From: Pterois miles
Taxonomy: Eukaryota; Chordata; Actinopteri; Perciformes; Scorpaenidae
Direction: 5' to 3'
Length of the DNA stretch: 64,000 bases
Assembly (NCBI GenBank): GCA_947000775.1
Contig: CAMQGK010000638.1
Span: forward strand, 22,708,001-22,772,000
Below the pieces are notes generated by a model that saw only the letters and a list, made by a program, of their open reading frames with translations, was not told the DNA's origin and did not search any database. Positions 1 through 59,547 of the stretch are shown in pieces (position 1 is the stretch's first letter; each line of letters begins with the position of its first letter). The position numbers were made by a program, and so were the translations under genes.

Positions 1-320
1 AAAAGATCATGTTATGTATCTGCAAATTGATTGGGAAGTTATTTATTTTTTACTGACGAAACATTTTAAAAAAACGTTTAATACACTGAATAACTTGATT
101 CAAATTGAAGATTTAGTTTAGGATTTGTAATTTTCCTTTAGGGTGATGACATCCGGGGGCTTCAGTGAAAACAGGTTGGGAGCCACTGTACTAAACCACG
201 TTCTGTGATGCTACCAGGTTGATATTCTGACAGCACGCCGTCGTTTCCTGTGTTAACGGCCATCCTGCATGCTCGTGTGTTACAGAACAGTCAAAGTAAA
301 TACTTGCCTTCTGTTTGCAG

Positions 321-47357
<47,037 letters not shown>

Positions 47358-47580
47358 GGAAGAAGAGGCACAGAGAGCTTGAAGTCCAGCTGTATTTATG
47401 AACTTGGTCTGAATCAAGAACTTTTCTTTTTCAAGGTAACCTCAGTATGGAGGGCTGAAGCAACGTGTGCTGCAGGTCAGATTCTTTTTTTTGTTTATGT
47501 TCGGTAAGAAGCTTGGGATGGATGGGGATTAAGCATTGAGGGACATTTTTTACAAATAAATATGGGTTAAAGAGGGCAGC
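47358..47580 (+). terminator. col22a1: col22a1 3' UTR with AATAAA signal
   Basis: AATAAA at 47555-47560, 198 nt after the stop codon, in tacaaataaatatggg. Cleavage is expected at about 47575-47590. This gives a short 3' UTR. Confidence 0.7.
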
Positions 47581-48138
47581 TAAACTGTTTTATTCCTCAC
47601 TTGCATGCTTCCTGTAAAATGTATAGGGAGATAAGGAAGATGCAATTCCCTCCTCTTAAACCCCCCTATTGGGAGGGAAGATTTCTGAGTCGATCGTTTC
47701 AATCAGTCGTAATGTCTAAAGTACAGCTAGGCGTTTTCTTGCAGGAATATGTCTGCACCACACGCTTTTCTTCTCCTGCCTCACACTTTTTTGCATCAAT
47801 TACCAGTCAGCGCCCACACTGTCCGACATCAAGCAATAGATGTCAGTTACCGCTCACTAAATTGATCTCTTGCTAGGGATACTCTATAGGTAATTACTCA
47901 GTCGGGGGAATTATCTGTTTTATTGTCATTGATGGGAAGAGGGGAGGACAGACAGTGTGAGGCTCAAATACCAGTAGTGATTTTGTGTAGGAGGAGTGTT
48001 AACGAGTTAGTGCAGAGTGATGAAGTGCACTTCTTACCTTCAAGCTGGTAGCATTGTTCTTATGTAGCCTTGTGTGGGATAGTATTGGCACACTAAAACA
48101 GGACGAAAGATAACATTAGTTGTAGAAAAATCAACCCC

Positions 48139-48467
48139 TTAAAGGGATAGTTCGGGTGTTTTTAAGTGGGGTTGCATGAGGTACTTATCCATACTTCATA
48201 GTAGGTGCATTAAACAGTGGTTGACGGTCAGCGTGCCCACAACATGGAGAAACACAAGTACTAACACCGGAGCAAAGCAATACAGTGCTGTGGATGGGGG
48301 AAAGCAGAACAACATTTTAGCAACCTAAAAAAAAAAAAAAAAAAAAAAAACATCGGCGTGTCCCCACTTTCTCCAAACTGGGACACGCTGACCGTAAGTA
48401 ATAAACCTACTATGGGTGAGTGCCTGATTCAACCCCACTTTAAAAAAATCCTGCACTATCCCTTTAA
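48139..48467. mobile_element. TTAA-flanked MITE (gggatagttcgggtgttt family)
   Basis: Left end TTAAAGGGATAGTTCGGGTG followed by tttttaagtggggttg. The right end is its inverse (caaccccactttaaa ... actatccctttaa). TTAA at 48139-48142 and 48464-48467. A 23-A run sits inside. A one-ended relative lies at about 53997-54078. Confidence 0.75.
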
Positions 48468-49624
48468 CAAATTTGTAAACCTCTAATTTATTTAGACAGA
48501 AACAAAACAAGATTTTATTCTGGGAATAAACTGGAGGCAGCAGATCTGTCACAACTCATAAATTAGAGCCTTGGCAGTGTTTTAAGCTTCTGGGGAGATT
48601 TGCAGGCTTTCATTCTGAGGACAATGCAACACAAAACCCACACAATCGATTGTTTCTGTACGACTTTGTGTCATTTAAAGGTGGATATCTAATTTTGAAA
48701 TGAAAGTCATTTGAATTTGCTTGAAAAATCTGTCCGAAAGAATAAGATTTGTGCCAAGCTCACCCACAGGATGCTTATTAAACCTTAGTTTAAAAAGACA
48801 GGATGACAAGTTAGGTTTGTATGTCTACATTTAATGAAGTAGCTCTTGTCGTTCTCTTTTTGGGGTTTACATAGACTTGAGCAGTAAACAGCTTTGAGAG
48901 GGTGATATAATTGCAGCCTTTGTTCAACTTTCTTGAACGTGTCACTTCCTTTTTGTTCGGTGAGGCTTATTAAGTGGCCGCGCCGCGGTAGCGACCGGGC
49001 AGCTCGGACCTGCTCTGAAAACACATTGCTTTTCTTATTTGTCCCCTGGATCCTTAAATTGAAGCGTTGCTTCCCTGCATCCTGATGACAAGACTATTGT
49101 GGTGACTATTTGAAAGATGTCTCGCCTTGCGTCCCTCATGGACCAATTACACCTCTCCCTAAACTCAGAGACACTGTTCATCTAGAACTTATTAAATAAC
49201 CTACACAAGAGGTTGTCTCCCTTTCAAAAACATGAAGAAATCCATCAATACACACGAGTCAAACGAAAGTAGGGGAGCAATTATAGAAATAAAGGGAATG
49301 AGAGCTAGCCAGGACATACAGTATGAACTACAGGTCGGTTTATCGCTATGGGCCGGTCACACTTATCTCTTGCTCGGGTTACCTAATGGAAGGTCATTCA
49401 TGAACAAAAAAACACAACTGACACAACTTAGTTTTAAAGGTGTTTGTAAAGCAGATTGGAGTTTTTATTTTGATATTTCTTAGCTGCTCTGGAGGTATTT
49501 CAGTTGAGTTAAAGCAACGCTAGAAAGTTAAAAATTCCTCATCTTACAAATTAAGAGTTGAATTCAGACTCAATACGCTGAGGGGTTTTGTAGCTACAGC
49601 CTCACTTTGTCTGGTATAATCGTT

Positions 49625-49875
49625 AACTTCCATCTATCGGCTACAACCGCTTATCCCATTCAGGGTCGTGGGGGGCTGGAGCCGATCCCAGCCAACACTG
49701 GGTGAAGGCGGGGTGGCCAGACTATCACAGGACTGACACATAGAGACAGACAACCATTCACGCCTATGGACAATTTAGAGTCAACCTGCATGTCTTTGGA
49801 CTGTGGGAGGAAACCAGAGGACACCCATGCTAACACGCCAACTCTACACGGAAGAGCCCTAAGCTGGGTTTCAAA
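49625..49875 (+). mobile_element. LINE L2-like 3' end fragment
   Basis: ccgcttatcccattcagggt, tggacaatttagagtcaacc and gcatgtctttggactgtggg are standard phrases of teleost L2-type 3' ends. No coding sequence remains. Confidence 0.7.
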
Positions 49876-50653
49876 CTATGCGGCCCTATGAACGTTAGCT
49901 TATGGTGGCTAATATCAGCTAATGTTAGACAAAGGTTGAATTTAACAGCCATCATCGTGCACCAAAAGTCATACAGGCTCTTTAAAGGGCTGGGCGATAT
50001 GAAGAAAATCATGTCAGAATATTTATTTTTTTTACCTCTGTCAATACTGTGACAATATTTGACAGTGTTTTGATAAATAATTTTCAGTAACGTGGATTTA
50101 ATGATTAAGTGGGTAATGGCAAATAATAGAACAGCTAGAATAAGTTCAGAAAATCACATCACTTTACTGTAACGCAGCCTTTAAAACCAGGAGAAGACGA
50201 CACTTATGCCATATTATATCCAAACTCAGAGACCATATCTAGTCTCATATCACAGTATTGATATAATGCCCAGTCCTAGCTTGCATTAACACCTAACAAT
50301 GGCTAGTTTAAAATTAGCAGGCTCACTAGCTGCTTCCTCAATGTAATATTACTTAACCAACTAAACATCAGCTGAGATTTAACTCAACCAATGAGACTTC
50401 AGAGCAGCTGTTTGTAGCTACGTCACAATACAGCTCCTTTCTTTAAAGTGGTCAAGAGCAGCTTTAAATTTACTTAGTTCAAAATTTAATTTGATCCTAA
50501 ATGTGTGATTGGAATAAATGACCTGATCTGTCCATTTAATATATCTATTTGCTGCTTCTAAACCAGTGTTTTATTATTGATTGGACAATCTAGCCATATC
50601 AGTGTTGCCCTTTATTGGTTTTATAAATGCTTGCTACAGATACTATTAGATTG

Positions 50654-50655
<2 letters not shown>

Positions 50656-50746
<91 letters not shown>
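50656..50746. repeat. (TA)45 microsatellite
   Basis: Uninterrupted alternating TA. Confidence 0.97.
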
Positions 50747-50750
<4 letters not shown>

Positions 50751-53165
50751 GGGATGGTAAGTCGCTGCATATAAGTCAATAATAATTATTCAAAATTAGC
50801 TGTTTTTGCTAATTACATTTTTTTAATTAAAGTTTTTTTTTTTTAAGTTATACTGCTAAATTATTCATGATTTGAACCAACACAAATGTGTTTTAACGCA
50901 TTAACTAAAATGTAATAACCTGTTTTCCCTGATGAATTGGTGCTAAGATATTTTAAATTAGTAGCATATTGTAAGTATTGATAAGACACATGTACTGTAC
51001 TGTATAATAAAGACTGGAAAAGATTCATTTTATAATACATGCTTTGTTTCATTTCTCTGAATAGGCAATGCTTGTCTTATTGACAGATCCTGCTCAGGTC
51101 TCTCAGTATACATGTCATCTGCCCTCTGTCCAAAGCAGTATTCAACTTGTTTGATAATAACATAAACATTATAAAATGCATTATTTTTTTTTTCTCTGGG
51201 GATTTTAAAATGGAAATTGACTTGCTTTTCACAATTTCATCTTCAAATCAGAAACTGGAATAGAAATTAAACCAAAATGCTTTTATTTTTGTATCTATAG
51301 GCTGTCCCTACTGCATCTCTACAAAAACATACATAAAACATCCATAAATGACGGCGCTTTCTAAACATGGTAGACAAAGAACCTCAACCTCATTCAGACA
51401 ATGTTTAAACTGGATACGAGCATCTCGACTACACCGCCAGAGATGTTAATAATTAAGAGCTTAAAGCATTTTAACTAAATGGTCGTCACTGTCCACTCAT
51501 TTATCAACATGAATCCTAATTAGTATAAAACTTTGTAAATACTTGTTAAATCCATGCAAGATAGGATAGTTTGTTTTCGTGAATGGCCAAATGGTGCTGT
51601 GCTTTAAATGTTGTGGCCACAGCGAATTGTGGGACGGCATTATCTCCTTTCCTGACGTTAGGGATGGTCCAGAGTATCCTATGTTAAAGGAGATAATAAA
51701 GGAAGCATACAGCTCTTTTATCATGGCTGTCACTGAGATACTTAAATGGTCAATTTGTGCAGTTAGGAACCTTCCTAAGCAAAAAAAAAAAAAAAAAAAA
51801 AGACTTTTTCACCACAGTTTGACAGAAAAATGAAGTAGTACTATGCTCTCACAAAAGCAACCAGACTATATTGGAGGGGAACTGCAATTTTACCTAACGC
51901 AACATGGGAGTTGCAGCGCTACCACTGCCTTGTGTTATTATGTAACTTTGGTCACACAATAACACAAATACACAAACAATAGAGGTGGCAGTAGTAATGA
52001 TGCACAGTATAATGATACTAGAAAGGTATCACAATACACTGCTAATAAAAACAATACATTACCCCATTTTATTAGTACCGATACTTTAAGAATGACAGCG
52101 TTTTAATACGAGCTGTGAGGCCGTGTGTGTCTGCAGCGCTCTGCCTTAGAGGACGCCATCAGGATTGTGATCCTACTGGAAAAGGCACTTCTAACTTTGC
52201 TGCTGGTGGGAGCAAGTGGTCAGAAAATAACTTCTGTAGCAATAACCATAATTACTCTAGTGATAACCAGAAGGACGGAGACAGTAAATGAAGTTGAAAA
52301 GAAGATTAAAGCAGGTCATGAACTGCTCAGCAGTTGAATCTGTATCAGCAGAACTCCCTTTAAGAAAACAAGGAAATAACAGTGCCTCTCTAATTATTGA
52401 TAAAAATTAGATTCGCCATCTTTTCTTAATGTGTCTAAGCACCTCATGTATTTCGGCAAGCACATAATCCACCACAGAGCAGGTGTTAAATTATTATTTT
52501 ACTGTATTTCTCAGTAACATGACAACACAGCGCCGCCTACAGTTACGGTGGTGTTTTCCTGATTTTAGCAGATTTTCTCTCATCGACTTCTCACAGCGCT
52601 TCATCTAAATTTATCATCATTTAGGGGAGAAATTATAAGAAAAACAGATATAATAGAGATGAAATGTAAATGTGCATTATCACCTATAAATGCACAAAAA
52701 TAAATGCTAATATAAAATAACTAGCAAAGAAAAAAATCACAAACTCAAGTATGGGGCACATCAGATTACTGCATACCTTTTAATTTATTATTTATTTATT
52801 ATATAATTTATGTCTTAAGGTACCGGTAATATGTCTAATACACGTCTACATTCTAACATTTTTAATTAATAAAGATAATTTTAGGTTTCATGTCCTGTTA
52901 ACTATTATTCCATTACTTTTCCTGATATTTTAGATTTTTTGTTTTTTTTGGTTAAGAATTTTTTTCAAAATTAGCATCCCTATGTTATATTAAAAAGGAA
53001 AAATAAAAACAAAGCATTCAGAGGTCAACTACCATGGCAACGGTTGAAACTTAGAAGCATTTGAGTTAGTCTTACTATCCCTATCGAGATATTTCGGCAG
53101 GATATTGTATCAAAGTCAGAGGTATTTTGATAATAATAAGTGGTAAACCAGCAACCTTTTTTATG

Positions 53166-53242
53166 TTCTTGGACGGGATGTAACTGAAAGATAATTTTCC
53201 CTTCTGGGATTAATAAAGTTCATCTTATCTTATCTTATCTTA
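53166..53242 (+). mobile_element. LINE 3' tail ending in (TTATC)n, second copy
   Basis: cttggacgggatgtaactga with aataaagttcatcttatctt; nearly the same as 35055-35125. Confidence 0.55.
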
Positions 53243-53996
53243 ACCTCCGTGTTCTGTGGGGTAAAATTAAAGTTTTTGTCGATGGAGTCTGGTGTCTTTG
53301 GCGAGAGTATAGATGGATACAACGGCTTCAGGTTCCTGAAAGGGCCTTTATTGATCCCAAGAGGGAAATTCGGGTAACTTACATGAAATCAAGTATTTAA
53401 ACCAATTTTACTGTAGTTTTTAACATTGCTATTTTTTAAACAGAAATACTCTATTTTTATACATAAATTAAATATGTTTAATTTGCTTTTAAAGCAAAAT
53501 TCACTGTATTTTAACTAATACATTTTATCAACTTAACTCAAACCCAAATTCAACTCAATTTTTTTTCCCAGATAAAGCTTTAAGCAGCTATTTGGGCCAC
53601 TGTTTCATCTTACAATTACCAACTATTTAATTATTTTTAATGGTAAGTAAACAAAGTAAGCAACTCAATGAAACAAACATAGGCACACATTTAACGTTTA
53701 ACAATAGCAATATAATTCCCTCTGCCTAAATACACAGGCCACAAGGAAGCCAGGGATCACATTATTAATGTCCAGTGAAGAGACATGAGCTTACCGGTAG
53801 CCGTTTTCAGGTCAAAGCCCTTTTACCATGCGTTTGATCAGTTTGTTTAAGTACCTCTGTGACAGCTTCTACAGTCCTCAGCTCTGTTTCACACCAGCCA
53901 AATGACGAGTTTATCGCTTAAACTGTTTGGATTTCATGGCATCCAGACCTGATTAGTCCTGTCCACAACAGTACATCCCTGTCTGATGAATCCTAC

Positions 53997-54078
53997 AGGT
54001 AGGTAATACACTGACTTACTGATAAGTACCTCATACATCCCCACTTCAAAACACCCGAACTATACCTTTAAATGAAGT
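53997..54078. repeat. One-ended MITE relative
   Basis: ataagtacctcatacatccc and cacccgaactataccttta are the inverse of the left end of the 48139 element, which reads aaaggYatagttcgggtg. The partner end was not found. Confidence 0.55.
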
Positions 54079-54124
54079 AATATTAGAGTCTCTTTTCCAG
54101 ATAACAGAGAAGTTTATTACTCAC

Positions 54125-54279
54125 CACCTTCATGAGCAGTCAGCTGGACAAACAGGGAGACGAAACGATGAAGGGACGACGGAGGGAAACCAGCATCTGG
54201 CGTGAACAAGCAGACGTGATGACAGCTGAGACCCGGATCTTCTGTACTCCCAAAAAGGCCCAAGTAATGTCTCCACGTC
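54125..54279 (-). other. Candidate minus-strand exon 2 of an unknown transcript
   Basis: On the minus strand, acceptor cttacttatag precedes 155 nt followed by a strong donor gtgagt. One frame is open throughout (TWRHYLGLFGSTED ... SLFVQLTAHEGG). It joins in frame to the candidate first exon at 54538-54584. No family recognised, and further exons were not found. It may equally be part of an unrecognised dispersed repeat, since MITE sequence lies directly beyond it. Confidence 0.28.
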
Positions 54280-54537
54280 CTATAAGTAAGCGAGCAAACA
54301 CACATTTCTCTTAGTCAGCTTTCTCACCTAAAAGTCTCTTAACAAGCACATTCAGAATTAGCTTTAAATTAGCTTACAACGGTAACAGTTAGAAGTAACA
54401 TACAAGGCTACATCAGGTGCTAACATTGCTAGCGGGCTAATGCGCTAATTGCGGTTAGCAATGCTAATTTACCTATACATTTTACCACGCTGTGTCTGGA
54501 CTGAAACAGTTCAGAATTACCACACAAAACTATTTAC

Positions 54538-54584
54538 CTTCCGCAAGCCTCAGAGTGTCCATCACGAGTTGGTAAACTCTGCAT
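54538..54584 (-). other. Candidate minus-strand first coding exon
   Basis: ATG (54584-54582) with context ggtggATGc, reading MQSLPTRDGHSEACG plus two bases, then donor gtaaat. Joins in frame with 54279-54125. A second ATG in another frame (MDTLRLAE) would stop inside the next exon. Speculative. Confidence 0.25.
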
Positions 54585-54689
54585 CCACCGTGGTAATGGG
54601 TCTAATTATCCGGCAGCTTGAGCCTCCACATGGTACCTCTGCTCAGGACGTCTCTACGGCGTGTGGACGCAGTCTGAGGGGTCTCCTCT

Positions 54690-54745
54690 ACACCCCGCCC
54701 CAACACCGTTGTGATTGGGCTGACAGTTCATTAACATCCAATAGA
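54690..54745 (-). promoter_or_regulatory. GC-box and CCAAT cluster, possible promoter
   Basis: On the minus strand CCAATC (54713-54718) is followed downstream by ggggcgggg (54693-54701), about 110 nt before the candidate ATG. Another CCAAT (54738-54742) is on the plus strand. CpG is locally higher than in flanking DNA. No TATA box. Confidence 0.35.
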
Positions 54746-54789
54746 AACAATGACATCTGACGTGGTAGGTAGCACTGTCACTGAGCACT

Positions 54790-56200
54790 CTCAACCAAAC
54801 TGCTTGAACTGCAATTAACTTTATTTACAAATGACAAAGATTTCTTTAACAGCTGTTTACTGTTTTACCCTGTTAAATTCACCACGAACTGTATTTAAAC
54901 ACTGTAAATGAACTAATAATGCTTAACATTTTTAATTGATTGCTGTTATCATTCATTATTTATTATTCTATAAATATAATTTGTAGACTGGACTACATAC
55001 TGTACATTAAATCCATCATGTTTACAGTCTCTAAGCTGAAAATGTAGTTTCAGAGAATTTAGTTTCCTGCATTGTGGTGACTTAAAAATAATGAAAATAA
55101 AATAAGAAGTACACTGCAACAGCATTTTTATGTTAAACTTTTAAATTCTCAGGAAAGAAAACTGAATAATTTGCCCCTCAAACTGCATTGCGTTGAGAGC
55201 ATAGATTGCTCTCTTCCGCTGGGAAAAAAAATTAGGTAAAGCTCCACTGTCATCCGGATGGGAACAGTAAAGCTTATACACTGTATAGTGCCAGAAACAG
55301 GTTAAGATTAAAAAAAGGAAAAAAGAAGTGTAAAAATTTGCCATAAATCAGGAGAAATATGGGAGAATTGTGACCCAGGGAGGAAACCGGGACAGGGCAA
55401 TGAAAAACGGGAGTCTCCCAGGAAAAATCAGGAAGGTTAGCTGTCTTTTACTGGATCAAATTCCATGAACTGTTTGCCCCCTTTTACTTATGCACACAAC
55501 TTAAAATCCACTGGCTCCAAGCCATGATGTGATCTATTAAATCAAAGGGATGTCCTTTGGATGGCAGCTATGCTAACTCTTCCCTCAGCAGCTCGGTAAA
55601 GGTCATATTTGATCTGTGAACGTATTTGGGCTGTGCAGACAGAGGTAGGGATGATGCTGACTGTCCTCTGTAACCAAACAACAGTGAGATGCCCTCCTGA
55701 ATCCAGATTATATCCATAACAACCAAATCTATTTTACTGTAGAGGGGCTGTGGAATTCAATTCATTCATCAACCACTTTGCCATGTGCATACCAATCTAC
55801 TTAATTCTCTGTCGTGCTGTGTAATAATGTGACTCACTGTCGCTTGCATATATTTGGATTTTAATACTAATAGCCACAGCTGCTCTGATGTAGATTTTAT
55901 GCGCCATTAAATAGAAAACTTAATACAGCAACATGCAACACTTCCAAAACATATCACTTTATTACATTGTTTGAAAAAGGACAAATTAATGGGACAAAAT
56001 CAGGCAAAACAAATGATCCTAATCTGAAAAAGTAGTGACATTGTGGATGTTCTTGTGAAACTTTTTTGTAGTTTTGTTTTGGAAGTATAGCCTCTAAAAG
56101 AGAAGAAGCAATGTTTTTAGGGAGCTTATTTAAGGAGTGAAAAAGTACATGCATTAGAGGAAACAAGAGAGATGTACCTTTATACAGATTAGACTGTGGT
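54790..56200. other. Intergenic, nothing recognised
   Basis: AT-rich sequence without exon-like or clear repeat features. Confidence 0.4.
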
Positions 56201-56207
56201 CAGGCTA

Positions 56208-56713
56208 TTAAATAAGCCTTATCAGTCGCTATAAGCTCCACAGATGCGGGTCAATAGGGGCCTACTACACCCACAAGTAGGTTTTATCATTTATTGGCAT
56301 GGTATATCACTGAAAGAAGCTATAAAATAACACGACAGCAACCTCTAGTGAGCACAAAACACAAGGCTTTCACCCAGGATGCCAGAGTCCGCGTCCTGTG
56401 TGAAACCAACGACATGGTGTTCGTGGTTACTTTAACCCAAAACACAATTTGCCTAAACCTAAAGAAGTTGTAGATTTGTTGCCTAAACCGAAAGAAGTGA
56501 AACTGAAGTTATGTTGCCTAAACCTAAAGAAGTTGTCATTTTGTTGCCTAAACCGAAAGAAGCCTTTTTGTGTATGTTCAAAACAAGACATTTCATTCAG
56601 TTTTACGACGAAAAACGTTGGTTTTAAGTTTCACTTTCATATCGTAGTAGGTGTAGCAGGCCCCTAATGACCCACATCTATGGTGTTTATAGCGAACGAT
56701 AACGCCTATTTAA
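56208..56713. mobile_element. TIR element with about 64-bp inverted ends
   Basis: Left end TTAAATAAGCCTTATCAGTC through gggtcaataggggcctacta; the right end reversed reads TTAAATAGGCGTTATCGTTC through gggtcattaggggcctgcta, about 80% identical. The centre holds four copies of ttgcctaaaccKaaagaag (about 56449-56570). No transposase. Confidence 0.75.
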
Positions 56714-57085
56714 TAACTGTTGAAATTAGTGCTTTGTAATACTTTACAACCTGAAAGATAAGGGGTCAGTAGCTGTAACCACACAGAATTTTATCGGACA
56801 ACTCGTGGGCATGTGTGCCTGTCGTCGGCTGGAAGAAGTTGCTTTGACATCAGTAGCAGCTATCTTTGAACATTAGGTAAGCTCTCAGTAAAATCACGAG
56901 TTAAAACGTCTATACAGTATTCTACAAATGTGCCTTGTCTCTGTTTCCCTTAGTGACTCTTAGATCCATGGTTCAGATGGAGATACTGAGGACTCCCAAA
57001 GATCACCACGCCAGGACTTATGAGAAACCCTGAAATGCGGTCACTGCAGGATGAGATCTGGAGAGTGTCAATGAGCTGTGAAGTT

Positions 57086-57288
57086 TCACTGGTGTGTGTA
57101 GCTGGCAGACTTCTTTCCACTGACCATATAGAAAGGTGGAAGTCTACCTATACATGTCGATGGATCACAAAGCCCAGGTGGCCCTGAGGGTCCCCTTGGA
57201 CCGGCTGCTCCTGGGATACCAGGGCTTCCTGTCTCACCACGTGGTCCATCTTTGCCATCCTTGCCAATACCAGCAGCACCTGGTGCAC
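57086..57288 (-). CDS. Last coding exon of a second FACIT-type collagen gene (partial)
   Basis: Extracellular-matrix collagen chain. The minus strand has acceptor tcctcacctcag at 57289 and a phase-1 entry. It encodes GAPGAAGIGKDGKDG, continuous Gly-X-Y to GPSGPPGL, then CDPSTC, which is the FACIT Cys-x4-Cys junction, an NC1 tail IGRLPPFYMVSGKK, and TGA at 57086-57088. The GIGKDG imperfection lies exactly ten triplets plus two residues before the first Cys, the same spacing as in the col22a1 last exon. All earlier exons lie beyond the window, so the type (IX, XIV, XX or XXI-like) cannot be fixed. ATTAAA on the minus strand at 56709-56714 is a possible but distant poly(A) signal. Confidence 0.82.
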
Positions 57289-57305
57289 CTGAGGTGAGGA
57301 TACAA

Positions 57306-59325
57306 AACATTTCACTTTTTCAACATGCTGACAATATTTCACTATTTCGACATACTATACATTGACTGTTTCAGACATACTATACTATGACATTTTGATC
57401 ACTTATTCAATACATTGTACATTAACATTTTTCGACATACTATACTATACTATCACTTTTTAACAAACTATTTGACTTTTTTGAGATACTATACTATGAC
57501 TTTTTAATCGCTTTTTTTCGCCATATTATACTATGACTTTATCATTTTTTAGACATACTGTTCTATGACCGTTTACGACATACTATAATATTACTATTTT
57601 TTCACTTTTGTCAACATATTATTCTATGAGTTTTTTTTTTTTTTTTACTTTTTTCAACATGCTATACTATGACTTTTTTTATGATTATTATCGACATGCC
57701 ATACTATTACTTTTTTCTGACTTCTTTCAACATGCTATACTATGACTTTTTTATTAATTTATCAACATGCTATACTTTTGACTTTTTTAGGACTATCTTA
57801 TCGACATCGAATTTTTTCTGACAATTTTTGACATAAGATGCTATGACTTTTTTCGACATGCTATATTATGACTTTTAAATGCTTTTTTCGACATAGTATA
57901 CTGACTTTCTTCAACATACTATACTATAACTTTTTCGACATGCTATACTATGACTTTTTTAAAACTTTTTTGGACAGTATACTATGACTTTTTTCGACAT
58001 GCAATACTATGACGTTTTTCGACATGCTATACTGTGACTTTTTTTGACATACTATGATTTTTGTATGACTTTTTTCAACATACTATACTTTGGCTTTTTT
58101 TGACATGTTATACTATGACTTTTTTTTTTATTTTTTTCAACATAGTATAGTATGACTTTTTAAAAAACTTTTTTCGACATGCAATACTATGACGTTTTTC
58201 GAAATGATATACTGTGACTATTTTATGACTTTTTTCAACATAGTATACTTACTTTTTAATGACTGTTTCAACATACTATACTATGACTTTTTTCAATATG
58301 CTGTAGTAAGACTTTTTTTCTTAAGTCTTAAGAAATGCCAAACTGACTTTTTTTTCGACATACTATACTATGACTTTTTTCTGACTATTTTCAACATGCT
58401 ACTCTATGACATTTTTCGACATACTATACTATGACTTCGACTTTTCTTGACATGCCATACTATGACTTTTTTCGACATGCAATATTATGACGTTTTTCGA
58501 TATGCTATATATGACTTTTTTCGAAATCCTATACTATGACCTTTTTCTGACTATTTTAAATTTATATTATATTTTTTAATATTTTTTAAAAAAAAAAATA
58601 ATATTTTTTTTATATTATATTATAATTTTTTCGACATGCTATACTATGACTTTTTTCAAAATCCTATACTATGACCTTTTTCTGACTATTTTTTCGACAT
58701 GCTATACTATGACTTTTTTTTATGACTTTTTGACGTGCTATACTATAACTTTTTTCGACATAATATACTATGACTTTTCTGACTGTTTTCGACATCCTAT
58801 ACTATGACTTTTTTCGACATGCTATACTATGACTTTTTTCGACATGCTATACTATGACTTTTCTGACTGTTTTCGACATACTATACTCTGACTTTTTTCG
58901 ACATACTATAATAAGGTTTTTTTACAAGCTATACTATGACTTTTTTACAGGAAATTTTTTGACATTATATTTTATCACCTTTTTTACATAAAATGAATCC
59001 ATATAGTATTCTATCACATTTTGTCTTGAAATTTCTCAACATACTATCGTGACGTTTTTCCATGAAAATTTTCGACATACTATACTATGACTTTTTTCAT
59101 ATGAAATTTTTTGACACACTATATTATCACTTCTTTTTACATAAAATTAATCCACATACTATTGTATAACGTTTTGCCATGAAATTTCTCACCATAGTAG
59201 AAAATGACGTTTTTCCATGAAAATTTTCGACATACTATACTACGACATTTTTTACATGAAATTTTTTGACACACTATACTATCGCTTCTTTTTACATAAA
59301 AGAAAACACATAATATTATAAGGGG
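57306..59325. repeat. AT-rich satellite, left array, short monomers
   Basis: Dozens of variable-spaced copies of cgacatactatactatgact with T-rich spacers, about 25-40 bp apart. Starts about 15 bp beyond the acceptor of the minus-strand collagen exon, so it is intronic if the gene model holds. Frames here, for example at 58189, are repeat translations. Confidence 0.93.
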
Positions 59326-59512
59326 TGTTTGAAATTTAAATTATGTTCCGTTTGGTTCGCCTCTAAATGAAATTTTTTGACATTCTATATTATCACTTCT
59401 TTTTACATAAAATGAATCCACATACTATTGTAAAATTTTGAGGAAATTTCAAATAAAGAAAAAGAATTTTAAAAAAAATTAAAAAATAAAAAAATAAAAA
59501 AAAAAAAAAATA

Positions 59513-59547
<35 letters not shown>

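Larger units (their letters stand above)
47590..54100. other. Intergenic region 3' of col22a1
   Basis: About 6.5 kb with no gene I can support; contains the repeats listed below. A small GC-rich patch (gtggccgcgccgcggtagcg, 48975-48994) stands out from the AT-rich surroundings. 51590-51800 resembles a dispersed repeat followed by a 22-A run. Confidence 0.45.

Noticed and set aside
141..170. ctttag followed by ggtgatgac, which looks like an acceptor and a Gly-start exon before exon 1
   Set aside because: The frame gives GDDIRGLQ and then a stop, with no donor in time. The flank ggttgggagccactg resembles a dispersed fish repeat.
52125..52337. 70-codon frame with hydrophobic stretch and a charged C-terminus
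   Set aside because: No splice partner, promoter or recognisable family; its length is expected by chance.
56449..56667. 72-codon frame with a repeated PKPKEV motif
   Set aside because: Comes from the fourfold minirepeat inside the TIR element; frame shifts between copies (PKPKE, LNLKK, LNRKK).
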